A stretch of DNA of 64,000 bases, taken from the NCBI GenBank assembly GCA_022823665.1, contig JAJEHN010000007.1, positions 1 to 64,000 of the forward strand. Direction: 5' to 3'. This DNA comes from Thermoanaerobaculia bacterium (lineage in GTDB: Bacteria; Acidobacteriota; Thermoanaerobaculia; Multivoradales; Multivoraceae). This document shows positions 18,418 through 27,007 of the stretch, piece after piece (the stretch's first letter is position 1; each line of letters begins with the position of its first letter). The position numbers and the translations under genes were made by a program. Below the pieces are notes generated by a model. That model worked only from the letters and a program-made list of their open reading frames with translations, was not told where the DNA came from and searched no databases.

Positions 18418-18971
18418 AGCCCCCGCAGGAACCGGCGCCAGGCGCGGCCCCGGTGCCCGATCCGGTCCTTCACGTCGTCGCCCAGTTCAGCGTAGGTCTC
18501 CTCCAGGCCATCCGGCTCGAAGACCGGATCCCAGCCGAAACCATGCTCGCCCCGCGGAGGCAACACCAGCCTGCCCGCGGTTTCTCCCTGGGCGATCATC
18601 TGGCCGCCGCCGTCACGCAACATGATCGCGCAGCGCGCGACGACGCGCGGATCCCCGGCCTGGATCGCCACCCTGGCGATGCCCTCGTCGCCTACCGCCT
18701 CGAGCATCCACTTGACCAGGGGTCCCGGGAAGCCGTTCATGCAGGAAAGTTCCAGCCCGGTCTCCTCGACCACGACCGGCCGCCTGATCCGCTTCCAGGC
18801 CTCCTCGGCCTTGAACCGCAGCACTTCGATCAGGTCGTCCGACTGAATCTCGGGCAGGTCGATCGCCGCTGTCTCCAGCCGGTGGCCGACGATCCGCTCC
18901 GCCTCGCGCCGCTTGTTCGCGTTGCCGGTCACCAGCACCCACGGTTGCTGGCTGGCAGCCTCTCCGCTCAC
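18402..18971 (-). CDS. Non-canonical purine NTP pyrophosphatase (HAM1/RdgB family)
   Basis: A 189-residue HAM1-fold protein expected to remove dITP/XTP from the nucleotide pool. TGNANKRREAE near the N-terminus, VVVEETGLEL, and FGWDPVF match the family. The usual SHR-x-x-A motif near the end reads GHRGRAWRRF, and the protein lacks the longer middle of E. coli RdgB. It is therefore a divergent, short member. It starts at a GTG and is divergent from argF. Confidence 0.8.
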   Translation of the reverse strand: MSGEAASQQPWVLVTGNANKRREAERIVGHRLETAAIDLPEIQSDDLIEVLRFKAEEAWKRIRRPVVVEETGLELSCMNGFPGPLVKWMLEAVGDEGIARVAIQAGDPRVVARCAIMLRDGGGQMIAQGETAGRLVLPPRGEHGFGWDPVFEPDGLEETYAELGDDVKDRIGHRGRAWRRFLRGLQPAA

Positions 18972-19018
18972 CCGCCGGCGCCCGGACGAGTTGTGGATAA
19001 TCGTGCGCCCGAGTGGTG

Positions 19019-19052
19019 TATTATTCGCACGCGAGAGTCAACGCGAGAGTCA
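19019..19052 (+). promoter_or_regulatory. TATTAT -10 box and 12-nt tandem repeat upstream of argF
   Basis: TATTAT at 19019-19024 resembles a -10 element, but no good -35 is present at normal spacing. ACGCGAGAGTCA follows twice in perfect tandem (19029-19040 and 19041-19052), about 60 nt before the argF ATG. It does not look like an ARG box. Confidence 0.3.
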
Positions 19053-19109
19053 AGGGACAGGCAGTGTAGCCCGCCCCACACGCCCCGGCCCAACGGAGGG
19101 ATGTCCCAC

Positions 19110-20030
19110 ATGCCTGAACACCTGATCTCGATCGCCGACCTCGAGGACGGTCAACTCGAGTCGCTCCTGGAACTGGCGCTGGAGCTCCAGGCCAGGCCCG
19201 AGGCGCACCGAAGTACGCTCCACGGCAAGTCGATCGGCCTCTACTTCGAGAAGTCGTCCACGCGAACCCGGGTCAGCTTCGAAGTCGGCATGGGGCAGCT
19301 CGGAGGTCAGGCGATCTTCCTCACGACCCGCGACCTGCAGATCGGCCGCGGGGAGACGATCGCCGACACCGCCCGCGTCCTGTCACGCTACGTGGACCTG
19401 CTCATGCTGCGCACCTTCGAGCACAGCACGGTGGTCGAGATGGCCAGACACGCAACCGTGTCCGTGATCAACGGGCTGACCGACGAGCTGCACCCCTGCC
19501 AGGCGCTCGCCGACCTGATGACTGTCCACCAGGAGTTCGGCGAGCTCCGCGGCCGCCGGATGGCCTACATCGGCGACGGCAACAACGTCGCTCACTCCCT
19601 GATGATCGCCTGCGCCCGCGCGGGCGTCGACTTTTCCATCGCCTCGCCGTCCGGCTATGAGGTCGCCGACAAGTACCTCGACCTCGCACGCAGCCTCGCC
19701 GCCGGCACGGGCGCCGGAATCGAGACCGGAAGCGACCCGCAGGCGGCCGCCGCCGGCGCGGACGCCGTCTACAGCGACGTCTGGACCTCGATGGGCCAGG
19801 AGAAGGAACGAGAACAGCGCCTCAGCGACTTCGAGGGCTACACCGTCGACGACGACCTGATGGCGAGAGCGAAAGGCGACGCGATCTACCTCCACTGCCT
19901 GCCCTGCCACCGGGGCGAGGAAGTCGCCGCCTCGGTCGTCGACGGTCCCCAAAGCCGGGTCTTCGACCAGGCCGAGAACCGTATGCACACCCAGAAGGCC
20001 GTCATGCTCCGCCTTCTCGATCACGCCTAG
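19110..20030 (+). CDS. argF: Ornithine carbamoyltransferase
   Basis: A 306-residue enzyme making citrulline from ornithine and carbamoyl phosphate. SSTRTRVSFEVG (residues 49-60) binds carbamoyl phosphate, ELHPCQALADL and the ornithine-site HCLPCHRGEE are present, and the latter has Cys where most family members have Ala. Two in-frame ATGs exist; GGAGGG ends 9 nt before the one at 19110 but abuts the one at 19101, so 19110 is preferred. The frame upstream is antisense to the ITPase-like gene. Confidence 0.94.
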   Translation: MPEHLISIADLEDGQLESLLELALELQARPEAHRSTLHGKSIGLYFEKSSTRTRVSFEVGMGQLGGQAIFLTTRDLQIGRGETIADTARVLSRYVDLLMLRTFEHSTVVEMARHATVSVINGLTDELHPCQALADLMTVHQEFGELRGRRMAYIGDGNNVAHSLMIACARAGVDFSIASPSGYEVADKYLDLARSLAAGTGAGIETGSDPQAAAAGADAVYSDVWTSMGQEKEREQRLSDFEGYTVDDDLMARAKGDAIYLHCLPCHRGEEVAASVVDGPQSRVFDQAENRMHTQKAVMLRLLDHA

Positions 20031-20116
20031 GGCACTCGCGGAACGACCGGGAAGCGCGGCCGGCGCGCCGCGCTAAGCGTAAGTTCGGCAACGACTTGCG
20101 CTGGTAGACTGCGCGC

Positions 20117-21547
20117 ATGGCCGAAGCCCGGGAAGCGCCGCAGAACCCTCTTCACGAGCGCTACGCGAGCGCGGAGATGGCGCGGCTGTTCTCGGCCCGG
20201 CACAGGTTCCGGACCTGGCGGCGGCTCTGGATCTGCCTGGCCGAGAACCAGGCGGCCCTGGGGTTGCCGATCAGCGAGGAACAGCTCGACTCGCTGCGCC
20301 AGCACGCGGACGACCTCGACCTGGAACGGGTAGCTACGCTCGAACGGGAGACGCGCCACGACGTGGTGGCTCATCTCCGGCACTTCGCCGAGGTCAGCGG
20401 CGACGCCGGCAGCATCCTGCACCTGGGCGCGACGTCGGCGTTCATCACGGACAACACGGACGCTCTGATCGTTCGGGAAGCGCTCGACCTGGTCGCGGGC
20501 AGGCTGGCCGCCACGGTCGCCGAGCTGGCCGCCTTCGCCCGCCGGGAGCGCGGTACGACCGCGCTCGCCTACACCCACTTCCAGTCGGCCCAGTTGACGA
20601 CGTTGGGCAAGCGCGCCTGCCTCTGGCTCCAGGACTTCCTGACCGACCTCGAGGAAGTGGCGGGTCGCCGCGACCGGCTGCGCTGCCGGGGCGCCAAGGG
20701 CACCACGGGCACGCAGGCCTCGTTCCTGACCCTGTTCGGCGGCGACCACGGCAAGGTCCGCGAACTCGACGCCCGGGTGGCCTCGGCGCTCGGCTTCGAG
20801 GCGAGCTGGCGGATCACCGGCCAGACCTACCCGCGCAAGCAGGACAGCCAGGTCCTGCACACGCTGTCCGGCACCGCGGAGAGCTGCCACAAGTTCGGCA
20901 GCGACCTGCGGCTGCTGCAGGGCGTGGGCGAACTCTCCGAGCCGTTCGACGAGAACCAGGTCGGTTCCTCGGCGATGGCCTACAAGCGGAACCCGGTCCG
21001 GGCGGAACGCATGTGCTCGCTGTCGCGGCGGGTCATGAGCGACTCGCTGCACGGGGCGCTGAACGCCGGCACCCAGTGGCTCGAGCGCAGCCTCGACGAC
21101 TCGGCGAACCGCCGCCTCGTGCTGACGGACTGCTTCCTGACCGTCGACGCCGTGCTGCTCCTGGCCGCGAACATCGCCCAGGGACTGCGCGTCAACGAGG
21201 CGGCCACGGCGGCCCGGGTGAGGCGGGAGCTCCCCTTCATGGCCACCGAGACCTTCCTGATGGAGGCGTCGCTGCGCGGCGGCGACCGCCAGGAACTGCA
21301 CGAGCGCATCCGCCGGCACAGTCTCGAGGCCTACGCGCGGGTTTCCGCGGGCGAGCCGAACCCGCTGATCGACCTGATCGCGGGCGATCCGTCGTTCGGC
21401 CTGGGACGGGACGAACTCGAGTCCCTGGTCGACGCGGACTCCTTTACCGGCCGCTCAGCCCAGCAGGTGGACGACTTTCTGGCCGAAGCCGTCGAACCGG
21501 CGTTGGCGAAGCACCGGGCCGCGGCGGTCGAGGCGCCGAGGGTGTAG
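20117..21547 (+). CDS. purB: Adenylosuccinate lyase
   Basis: The 476-residue enzyme belongs to the fumarase/aspartase superfamily and acts twice in AMP synthesis. HLGATSAFITDNTD, the TTGTQASF segment, and the signature GSSAMAYKRNP (about residue 285) are present. The length and the C-terminal domain resemble the longer, eukaryote-type ADSL rather than the short bacterial PurB. It lies 86 nt after argF, with rlpA 7 nt downstream. Confidence 0.93.
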   Translation: MAEAREAPQNPLHERYASAEMARLFSARHRFRTWRRLWICLAENQAALGLPISEEQLDSLRQHADDLDLERVATLERETRHDVVAHLRHFAEVSGDAGSILHLGATSAFITDNTDALIVREALDLVAGRLAATVAELAAFARRERGTTALAYTHFQSAQLTTLGKRACLWLQDFLTDLEEVAGRRDRLRCRGAKGTTGTQASFLTLFGGDHGKVRELDARVASALGFEASWRITGQTYPRKQDSQVLHTLSGTAESCHKFGSDLRLLQGVGELSEPFDENQVGSSAMAYKRNPVRAERMCSLSRRVMSDSLHGALNAGTQWLERSLDDSANRRLVLTDCFLTVDAVLLLAANIAQGLRVNEAATAARVRRELPFMATETFLMEASLRGGDRQELHERIRRHSLEAYARVSAGEPNPLIDLIAGDPSFGLGRDELESLVDADSFTGRSAQQVDDFLAEAVEPALAKHRAAAVEAPRV

Positions 21548-21554
21548 CCGCCCG

Positions 21555-22244
21555 ATGTACCGGCCGCGTCCGCTCCCGGCAGCGCTTGCCGCCGTCCTCG
21601 CTGCCGCTCTGCTGGCCGGCTGCGCCACGACCACCCGCCTCGAGTCGCCGAACCGCGGAACCACCCAGAAAGGACTGGCATCGTGGTACGGCGCCAAGTT
21701 CCACGGCAGGCCGACCGCCAGCGGCGAGATCTACGACATGAACCGGATCTCGGCCGCCCACAAGCAGTTGCCGCTCGGCACGGTGGTCCAGGTGAAGAAC
21801 CGCGACAACGGAAAGAAGCTCAGGGTCCCGATCAACGACCGCGGCCCCTTCATCAAGGGCCGGATCATCGATCTCTCCGTGGGCGCCGCCAGACGGCTCG
21901 AGATGTTCGGCCAGGGACTGGCGAACGTCCGCATCAAGGTCGTGCGGCTCCCGCCGAAGAAACGGCGACTGCCGATCTCCTACCCGGCTCGCGGCGGGCG
22001 CGAAACCAGGGCGGACACGAACCGCGGGAGCGGATTCACCATCCAGGCCGGCGCCTTCCGGGAACGCAGCAGCGCCGTGGCGCTCGCCCGGCGCCTCCGC
22101 CGCGAACTGGACCTCGACAACGTGAAGGTCACCAGAGGAGGAGGAGTGCACCGCGTCCGGATCGAGCGCAAACGCCGGCAGGCGGCCGACGACGTGCTCC
22201 AACGCCTGAAGGACGCCGGCATCGCCGCGTTTCTCACGAGCTGA
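21555..22244 (+). CDS. rlpA: RlpA-family lipoprotein with SPOR domain
   Basis: The N-terminus is a lipoprotein signal (LLAGC, Cys near residue 23). A double-psi beta-barrel RlpA domain follows (GLASWYGAKFHGRPTASGE, INDRGPFIKGRIIDLS), and a SPOR domain occupies residues 155-229 (GFTIQAGAFRERSSA). RlpA proteins cleave peptide-free glycan at the septum, and SPOR domains bind it. Length is 229 residues. It runs directly behind purB and converges on serA across a hairpin. Confidence 0.93.
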   Translation: MYRPRPLPAALAAVLAAALLAGCATTTRLESPNRGTTQKGLASWYGAKFHGRPTASGEIYDMNRISAAHKQLPLGTVVQVKNRDNGKKLRVPINDRGPFIKGRIIDLSVGAARRLEMFGQGLANVRIKVVRLPPKKRRLPISYPARGGRETRADTNRGSGFTIQAGAFRERSSAVALARRLRRELDLDNVKVTRGGGVHRVRIERKRRQAADDVLQRLKDAGIAAFLTS

Positions 22245-22257
22245 CGGGTCTCACGGG

Positions 22258-22286
22258 CTGACGAGCGCCCGGGCCGGCCTCGTCAG
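22258..22286. terminator. Hairpin between convergent rlpA and serA
   Basis: CTGACGAG (22258-22265) pairs perfectly with CTCGTCAG (22279-22286) around a 13-nt GC-rich loop. It lies between two convergent stops and covers the serA stop. No T-tract follows on either strand, so it may only help a Rho-dependent end or protect the 3' ends. Confidence 0.4.
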
Positions 22287-23890
22287 GAGAGGTCGAACAG
22301 GTCGACCGAGATCGACTCGTCCAGGGCCAGGAGCGCCGCCAGGCAGTCGCCGTCCGGCGGCTGATCGAGCCGCAAGACGGCCAGCGCGTGCCCCCCGGGC
22401 TCACGGGCCAGGTGGATGTCGGCGATGTTGATGCCGTCGTTGCCCAGAAGCGTGCCGAGGCGTCCGACGAAGCCCGGTATGTCCCGGTTGCGGACGACGA
22501 GCAGCAGGCCGCGCGGCTTGAACTCCATCCGGAACCCGCCGAAGGAGACGACCCGCAGGTCGCCGTGGAACTCTCCGTGGCGATAGGTCGTGCCCGAAAC
22601 CTCGGCCACGCCGTCCTCGGTCCACGCTCCGGCCGCCGCTTCGGCTCCGACCGCCCGCACCCGTACCAGGTGGGCGTAGGCGGCCCGGTCGCTGTGGGTC
22701 GCCTGCACGAGTTCGACCCGGCGGTCCGCGGCCATCCGCTCGGCGTTGACGTAGTTCACGCCCTCGCCGCAGGACGGGATCAGGGCGCCCTTGAGCGCCG
22801 CCACGGCAACCGACTTCCGCAGTTCGCTGTCGATGCCCCAGAGATCGACCTGGACCCGCCGCAGGCTGCCGCCGAGTGCGAGCGCGGCCAGCCGGCCGAG
22901 TTGCTCGCCCAGCCGCAGGAAGGGTGCTCCGCGAGAACCCGAGGACCGGAACGGCAGATTCACCGCCGACACCGCGAGCGAGCCGCCGAGCGCGGCAAGC
23001 ACCATGCGGGCGGTTTCCGTGGCGATTCGCTCCTGCGCCTCGGTGGTCTGGGCGCCGATGTGCGGCGTGGCCACCACCTTCGGGTGAGCCGCGAGCCGGT
23101 AGTCCGTTGGCGGCTCCACCGGAAACACGTCCAGACCCGCGCCCGAGAGCTTGCCGGACTCGAGCGCGGCGAGCAGGGCCTCGGCGTCGACCACACCGCC
23201 GCGGCCCACATTGATGACCGCCGCGCCGTCCTTCATCAGGGCGATGCGCGACTCGTCGAGCATGTTCCTGGTCTGGTCGGTGAGCGGCGTGTGGAAGGTG
23301 ATGAAGTCGGACCGCGCGAGCAGGTCGTCCAGTGCCGCCGGCTCGACATCGAGACGGCGCGCCACCTCCGCCTGCAGAAAGGGGTCGTAGGCGAGCGTTT
23401 CCATCTCGAAGGCCCGGGCACGGGTCGCCACCCGCTGCCCGATCTGACCGAAGCCGATCACGCCCAGCGTCTTGCCCTGCAACTCGCTGCCAACGTGGCT
23501 CTTGCGCTCCCAGCGCTCCGCCTTCAGCGACGCGTCGGCAGACGGAATCCGCCGCGCCAGCGCCAGCAGCAGGGCGAACGTGTGCTCGGTGGCCGAGAGC
23601 GAATTCGCCGTCGGCGCGTTGATGACCAGCACGCCGCGCTGGGTCGCGGCGGCGATGTCGATGTTGTCGACGCCGACCCCGGCGCGGCCAACGACCTTGA
23701 GGCGATCGCCGCCCTCCAGCACCTCGCGCGTGATCTGCGTTGCGCTGCGCACGATGACGGCGTCGTAGTCCGCGATCAACTCGGCCAGACGCGGCCGGTC
23801 CGCGTCCCGCAGCTCGTCGACCTCGGCGCTCTGGCGCAGAACTTCGACGCCCGCCGGCGCCAGCGAATCGGCAATCAGAACCCGCTGCAT
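22283..23890 (-). CDS. serA: D-3-phosphoglycerate dehydrogenase
   Basis: A 535-residue long-form enzyme catalysing the first step of serine synthesis. The Rossmann motif GVIGFGQIGQRVATRA, the HTPLTDQTRNML segment, NVGRGGVVDAEAL, and the catalytic TPHIGAQT are present. An intervening ASB-type domain and a C-terminal ACT domain (residues 455-535) follow; the ACT domain senses serine in some family members. I placed the start at ATG 23890 (MQRVLIADSLAPAG); the longer open frame is antisense to namZ-proximal sequence and not protein-like. It is 23 nt from the NamZ stop. Confidence 0.94.
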   Translation of the reverse strand: MQRVLIADSLAPAGVEVLRQSAEVDELRDADRPRLAELIADYDAVIVRSATQITREVLEGGDRLKVVGRAGVGVDNIDIAAATQRGVLVINAPTANSLSATEHTFALLLALARRIPSADASLKAERWERKSHVGSELQGKTLGVIGFGQIGQRVATRARAFEMETLAYDPFLQAEVARRLDVEPAALDDLLARSDFITFHTPLTDQTRNMLDESRIALMKDGAAVINVGRGGVVDAEALLAALESGKLSGAGLDVFPVEPPTDYRLAAHPKVVATPHIGAQTTEAQERIATETARMVLAALGGSLAVSAVNLPFRSSGSRGAPFLRLGEQLGRLAALALGGSLRRVQVDLWGIDSELRKSVAVAALKGALIPSCGEGVNYVNAERMAADRRVELVQATHSDRAAYAHLVRVRAVGAEAAAGAWTEDGVAEVSGTTYRHGEFHGDLRVVSFGGFRMEFKPRGLLLVVRNRDIPGFVGRLGTLLGNDGINIADIHLAREPGGHALAVLRLDQPPDGDCLAALLALDESISVDLFDLS

Positions 23891-23913
23891 CGGAAGCGGA
23901 TTGTTGCAGCGCT

Positions 23914-25098
23914 TCAGGAGTACAGCAAGACCGAATCGCACTCGGCCCGGAACTCCCGCTGATCCTCCTCCCAGGAGGCATACCAGCGTTCGATCCCGTC
24001 TTCGCCGTCGAGACCGGTCCGGAAACGATCCGTGCCCGCCAGGAGATCGATCGCCGGCGTCTCGGCGACGAACTCGTACGGCTCCCGCCTCCAACCGAAG
24101 TCGGCCCCGAGAACGTCGCGAAAGGCCAGCAGCAGCTCGAAGCCCAGCCGCACCGGCCGCAGCAGGCCGGCGTCCTCGAGCCGCAGTTCGACTCCGGCGC
24201 AGACGGCGCCGGCGTGCTTCTGGAACTGGGGCCTGAACATCGCGGGCACCACGGAGACCCCGGCGAGCCCGGCGGCCGCCAGGCGCTCCCGGCAACGGCC
24301 GGCCAGCGCGGGCGCGTCGGCGCCGGGGACGCCGAGGAGCTGGAACGGCCTCGTGGTTCCCCGCCCCTCCGAGATCGTGGTCGCCTCGAACAGGCACAGG
24401 CCCGGGTAGAGATGCGCCGTCTCCGGCGTCGGCATGTTGGGCGAGGGCGCCGTCCAGGGCCAGCCGATCTCCCGCCAAGCCTGCCGCCGGCGCCAGCCCT
24501 CGACTTCGAACACCGTCAGCGCACCACGGTCCCAGCCTCGCCGGCGGCCCTCCAGCAGGAGGAGCTCCGCCATCGTCAGGCCGTGCCGTTGCGGCATCCG
24601 GAAGGCGCCGACGAAGGAGGTGAAGTCGAGATCCAGCAGATTGCCCTCGACCTCCAGTCCGCCGAGCGGATTGGGTCGATCGAGGATCCACACCTCGCAG
24701 CCGGCCGCAAGCGCCGCCTCGGCCGCCCACACCGCGGTGGCCGCGAACGTGTAGTACCGGGCGCCGACATCCTGGAGGTCGATCACCACCAGGTCGCAGC
24801 CTTCGAAGACGCCCGGCCGCGGCTGGAGGCTGCCGACGTCGCCGCCGTACAGCGAGACCACCGGACGGCCGGTCCACGGATCGGGTTCGTCCGCGGACGC
24901 GACCATGTCCTGTTCGACACCGTAGAAGCCGTGCTCGGGTCCCAGGAGCATGACCGCCGGCTGCACCGCGTCCAGCGCGAGATGAGCGTGGACGCCGCGC
25001 AGGCTGAGCGAGGCCTGTTGGCACAGTAACGCGTAGCGACGGCCCTTGACGCGGCCGGCGTCGTCGAGCAGGCGGTCGAGGCCGGACAGGATCGGCAT
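23914..25098 (-). CDS. namZ: DUF1343 / NamZ-type exo-N-acetylmuramidase
   Basis: A 394-residue DUF1343 protein; the characterised member NamZ of Bacillus releases MurNAc from peptidoglycan fragments. Signatures are LLGPEHGFYG, VIDLQDVGARYYTF, ILDRPNPLGG, and the SPNMPTPETAHLYPG then SEGRGTTRPF block. No signal peptide is visible, so a cytosolic recycling role is possible, whereas NamZ is secreted. It lies between serA and moaC on the same strand. Confidence 0.85.
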   Translation of the reverse strand: MPILSGLDRLLDDAGRVKGRRYALLCQQASLSLRGVHAHLALDAVQPAVMLLGPEHGFYGVEQDMVASADEPDPWTGRPVVSLYGGDVGSLQPRPGVFEGCDLVVIDLQDVGARYYTFAATAVWAAEAALAAGCEVWILDRPNPLGGLEVEGNLLDLDFTSFVGAFRMPQRHGLTMAELLLLEGRRRGWDRGALTVFEVEGWRRRQAWREIGWPWTAPSPNMPTPETAHLYPGLCLFEATTISEGRGTTRPFQLLGVPGADAPALAGRCRERLAAAGLAGVSVVPAMFRPQFQKHAGAVCAGVELRLEDAGLLRPVRLGFELLLAFRDVLGADFGWRREPYEFVAETPAIDLLAGTDRFRTGLDGEDGIERWYASWEEDQREFRAECDSVLLYS

Positions 25099-25110
25099 GA
25101 TCGCCGGAGG

Positions 25111-25590
25111 TCAGGAGCCCGAACCGCGACGGTAGTCGCCGCGCAGGCCCCCGCTCTTCGCTTCGAGAAGGAGATCCGTGACGACCGCGCCCCGTTCGAC
25201 CGACTTGACCATGTCGTAGAGGGCGAGAGCCGCCGCGGCGCACGCCGTCAGAGCCTCCATCTCGGCGCCCGTGCGAGCCGTCGCAACGACCCGGCTACGG
25301 ATCGTGACACCGCCCTCCGCGGGTTCGATCTCGACCTCGACCTGATCGAGCGGCAGAGGATGGGCCAGGGGAATCCAGGTCGCCGTGCCCTTCGCGGCCT
25401 GAACGCCAGCGACCCGGGCCACGGTCACGGCGTCGCCCTTGGGCAGATTCTCCAGCCGCTCGACCGTCTGTGCGGACAGAAGAACGCGGCAGGACGCCTC
25501 GGCCACACGCCGCGTCACCTCCTTGGCGGAGACGTCGACCATGGCAGCCCGCCCGCCGCGGTCGAGGTGGCTGAAAGTCCCGGCGCTCAT
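25111..25590 (-). CDS. moaC: Cyclic pyranopterin monophosphate synthase
   Basis: A 159-residue MoaC, making cPMP in molybdenum-cofactor synthesis with MoaA. MVDVSAKEVTRRVAEA, the IPLAHPLPL substrate loop, and EMEALTACAAAALALYDMVKS are diagnostic. No other moa gene is in the window, although a molybdopterin enzyme lies at 32754. It is divergent from the glycosyltransferase by 27 nt. Confidence 0.95.
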   Translation of the reverse strand: MSAGTFSHLDRGGRAAMVDVSAKEVTRRVAEASCRVLLSAQTVERLENLPKGDAVTVARVAGVQAAKGTATWIPLAHPLPLDQVEVEIEPAEGGVTIRSRVVATARTGAEMEALTACAAAALALYDMVKSVERGAVVTDLLLEAKSGGLRGDYRRGSGS

Positions 25591-25617
25591 CGCAACTCGC
25601 TAACCTAACAGCCCGGA

Positions 25618-26301
25618 ATGCGCCTCGCGATCGTCATGCCGGTGCTCGAAGAAGCGGCGCGGGTCCGGACCGCCATCGCCGCGGCGCGGACCCACTGCGA
25701 CGACCTCATCGTCGTCGACGGCGGCAGCCGGGATCGGACCGCGGAACTGGCCTCCGCCGCGGGCGCCCTGGTCGAAACCGTGCCGCGCGCCGGGCGCGGA
25801 CCCCAACTGCGAACCGGCGCCGACCGGGCAATCCGGGCCGGAGCCGACGTGCTGCTGTTCCTCCACGCCGACACGCGGCTGCCGCCGGCCGCGCGGGCCG
25901 GAGTAGAACGCGCGGTGAACTCCGGCGCGGCAGGCGGGGGTTTCCTGATCGACTTCGAAGCGGCACCGCCGCTGCTGCGGCGGGGCCGGGTCCTGATCGA
26001 CATCCGAACCCGCTGGCTGCATACCCCGCTCGGCGACCAGGCTCAGTTCGCCACGACAGCCGCCTACCTCGCCTGCGGCGGATTCTCCGACCTTCCGATC
26101 CTCGAGGATCTCGACTTCATCGGTCGCCTCCGCCGACAGGGACCGATCTCGGTCGTGGAGCAACGCGCGACCACTTCATCCCGACGCTTCGCCGAGCGAG
26201 GCGTCGTTCGCACCGTGGCGACGAACTGGCTGATCTGGTCGCTGTTCGCCGCCGGCGTCAAACCGGCACGGCTGGCGGGCCTCTACCCCCTGGTGCGCTA
26301 G
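25618..26301 (+). CDS. Family 2 glycosyltransferase of the TIGR04283 type
   Basis: A 227-residue soluble GT-A fold protein starting IVMPVLEEAARV and containing DLIVVDGGSRDRTAELA and a DxD-like HADTRLP motif. This short family is often found beside a TIGR04282-type partner, which is absent here. Substrate is unknown. It is divergent from moaC and convergent with hup. Confidence 0.8.
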   Translation: MRLAIVMPVLEEAARVRTAIAAARTHCDDLIVVDGGSRDRTAELASAAGALVETVPRAGRGPQLRTGADRAIRAGADVLLFLHADTRLPPAARAGVERAVNSGAAGGGFLIDFEAAPPLLRRGRVLIDIRTRWLHTPLGDQAQFATTAAYLACGGFSDLPILEDLDFIGRLRRQGPISVVEQRATTSSRRFAERGVVRTVATNWLIWSLFAAGVKPARLAGLYPLVR

Positions 26302-26315
26302 CGCCGGGAGGTAGA

Positions 26316-26331
26316 GGCGGCCAGAGCCGCC
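26316..26331. repeat. Small perfect hairpin after the glycosyltransferase gene
   Basis: GGCGGC (26316-26321) and GCCGCC (26326-26331) around a CAGA loop, 15 nt after the glycosyltransferase stop. Its loop recalls the AGAA loop of the REP-like hairpins elsewhere in the window. Confidence 0.45.
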
Positions 26332-26343
26332 GGAGGCCTAGTG

Positions 26344-26367
26344 CCCGTGCGACCGCGGTCGCACGGG
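26344..26367. repeat. 24-bp perfect palindrome
   Basis: CCCGTGCGACC and its complement meet at a GC centre, with every base of 26344-26367 self-complementary and no loop. As DNA it could be a dimeric protein site; as RNA it folds from either strand. It lies between the convergent glycosyltransferase and hup genes. Confidence 0.6.
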
Positions 26368-26372
26368 GTCAC

Positions 26373-26425
26373 GCACTCCTGTTCGGCTGATGCGGCCAGT
26401 CGGCCGCCCAGCCGAACATGAGTGC
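26373..26425 (-). terminator. Long hairpin abutting the hup stop codon
   Basis: GCACTC pairs with GAGTGC, GTTCGGCTG with CAGCCGAAC, and GCGGCC with GGCCGC, interrupted by two small internal loops and closed by a 4-nt loop. That is 21 base pairs in 53 nt. The hairpin begins right after the hup TAA. There is no T-tract, so a 3'-end stabilising or bidirectional role is as likely as classical termination. Confidence 0.6.
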
Positions 26426-26701
26426 TTAGTTGAGCGCGTCCTTCAGCGGACGGCTGACCTTGAACCGAACGCCGTTGCTGGCCGCGATCATGAGCGACTC
26501 GCCCGTCTTCGGGTTGCGCCCGGCGCGAGCGGCGCGGTGGGACACGGAGAAACTCCCGAGGCCAGGAATCTGCACGCGATCGCCCTTCTGCAGATGGCTC
26601 GAGATGCTGTCAATCAGGGACTGGACGGCATCCGCCGCCTGCTTCTTGCTGAGACCCGCGCCCTCGGCGACGGCGTCTACGATGTCTGCCTTTCCGGCCA
26701 T
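26426..26701 (-). CDS. hup: HU-family nucleoid DNA-binding protein
   Basis: A 91-residue HU/IHF-family protein: MAGKADIVDAVAEGAGLSKKQA at the start, VQIPGLGSFSV, and the DNA-arm RAARAGRNPKTGE. It bends and compacts DNA as a dimer. GGAGGAG lies about 10 nt before the ATG. A promoter with a palindrome in its spacer lies about 200 nt upstream, and a 53-nt hairpin follows the stop. Confidence 0.95.
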   Translation of the reverse strand: MAGKADIVDAVAEGAGLSKKQAADAVQSLIDSISSHLQKGDRVQIPGLGSFSVSHRAARAGRNPKTGESLMIAASNGVRFKVSRPLKDALN

Positions 26702-26901
26702 GGAACGTACTCCTCCAAGTTTCGATTACGGGTGTTGAGCCCGCTGGGCTTCCTGAGCCACACCGGAGTTGCTACTGGAGATCGGAAGCCAGAGTGGACG
26801 CAGCGTTCCCGGCAGGCATCTCCGCCGCCCGGCTTCTGGTACTCCATGTCATCGTCGGGTATGCTCAGCGGTTTTGCTCGTGAAGCTCACGAAGCCCTGA
26901 C

Positions 26902-26931
26902 AATCTACGGCAGCACTGCCGGAAATGTCAA
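26902..26931 (-). promoter_or_regulatory. Candidate hup promoter with a palindrome between -35 and -10
   Basis: On the minus strand TTGACA (26931-26926) and TAGATT (26907-26902) are 18 nt apart. CGGCAG-N2-CTGCCG fills 26908-26921 in the spacer, as a repressor or activator site would. The 306-nt stretch without genes at 26702-27007 holds this, the leader of about 190 nt and nothing else I can name. Confidence 0.5.
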
Positions 26932-27007
26932 TGCCTACATATATCTTCGGTCGTCCCTGACCCGGTGGGCGACGTCGACGAGTGCCAGCGCCCGCCCGTG
27001 GGCTCCA

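Noticed and set aside
23891..25243. Open extension of the serA frame to 986 codons
   Set aside because: The extra sequence lies over namZ, is Arg/Gly-rich, and SerA has its normal N-terminus at 23890.
26926..27000. Small coding frames in the gap between hup and rsmB
   Set aside because: They overlap the promoter signals and lack ribosome-binding sites or recognisable sequence.
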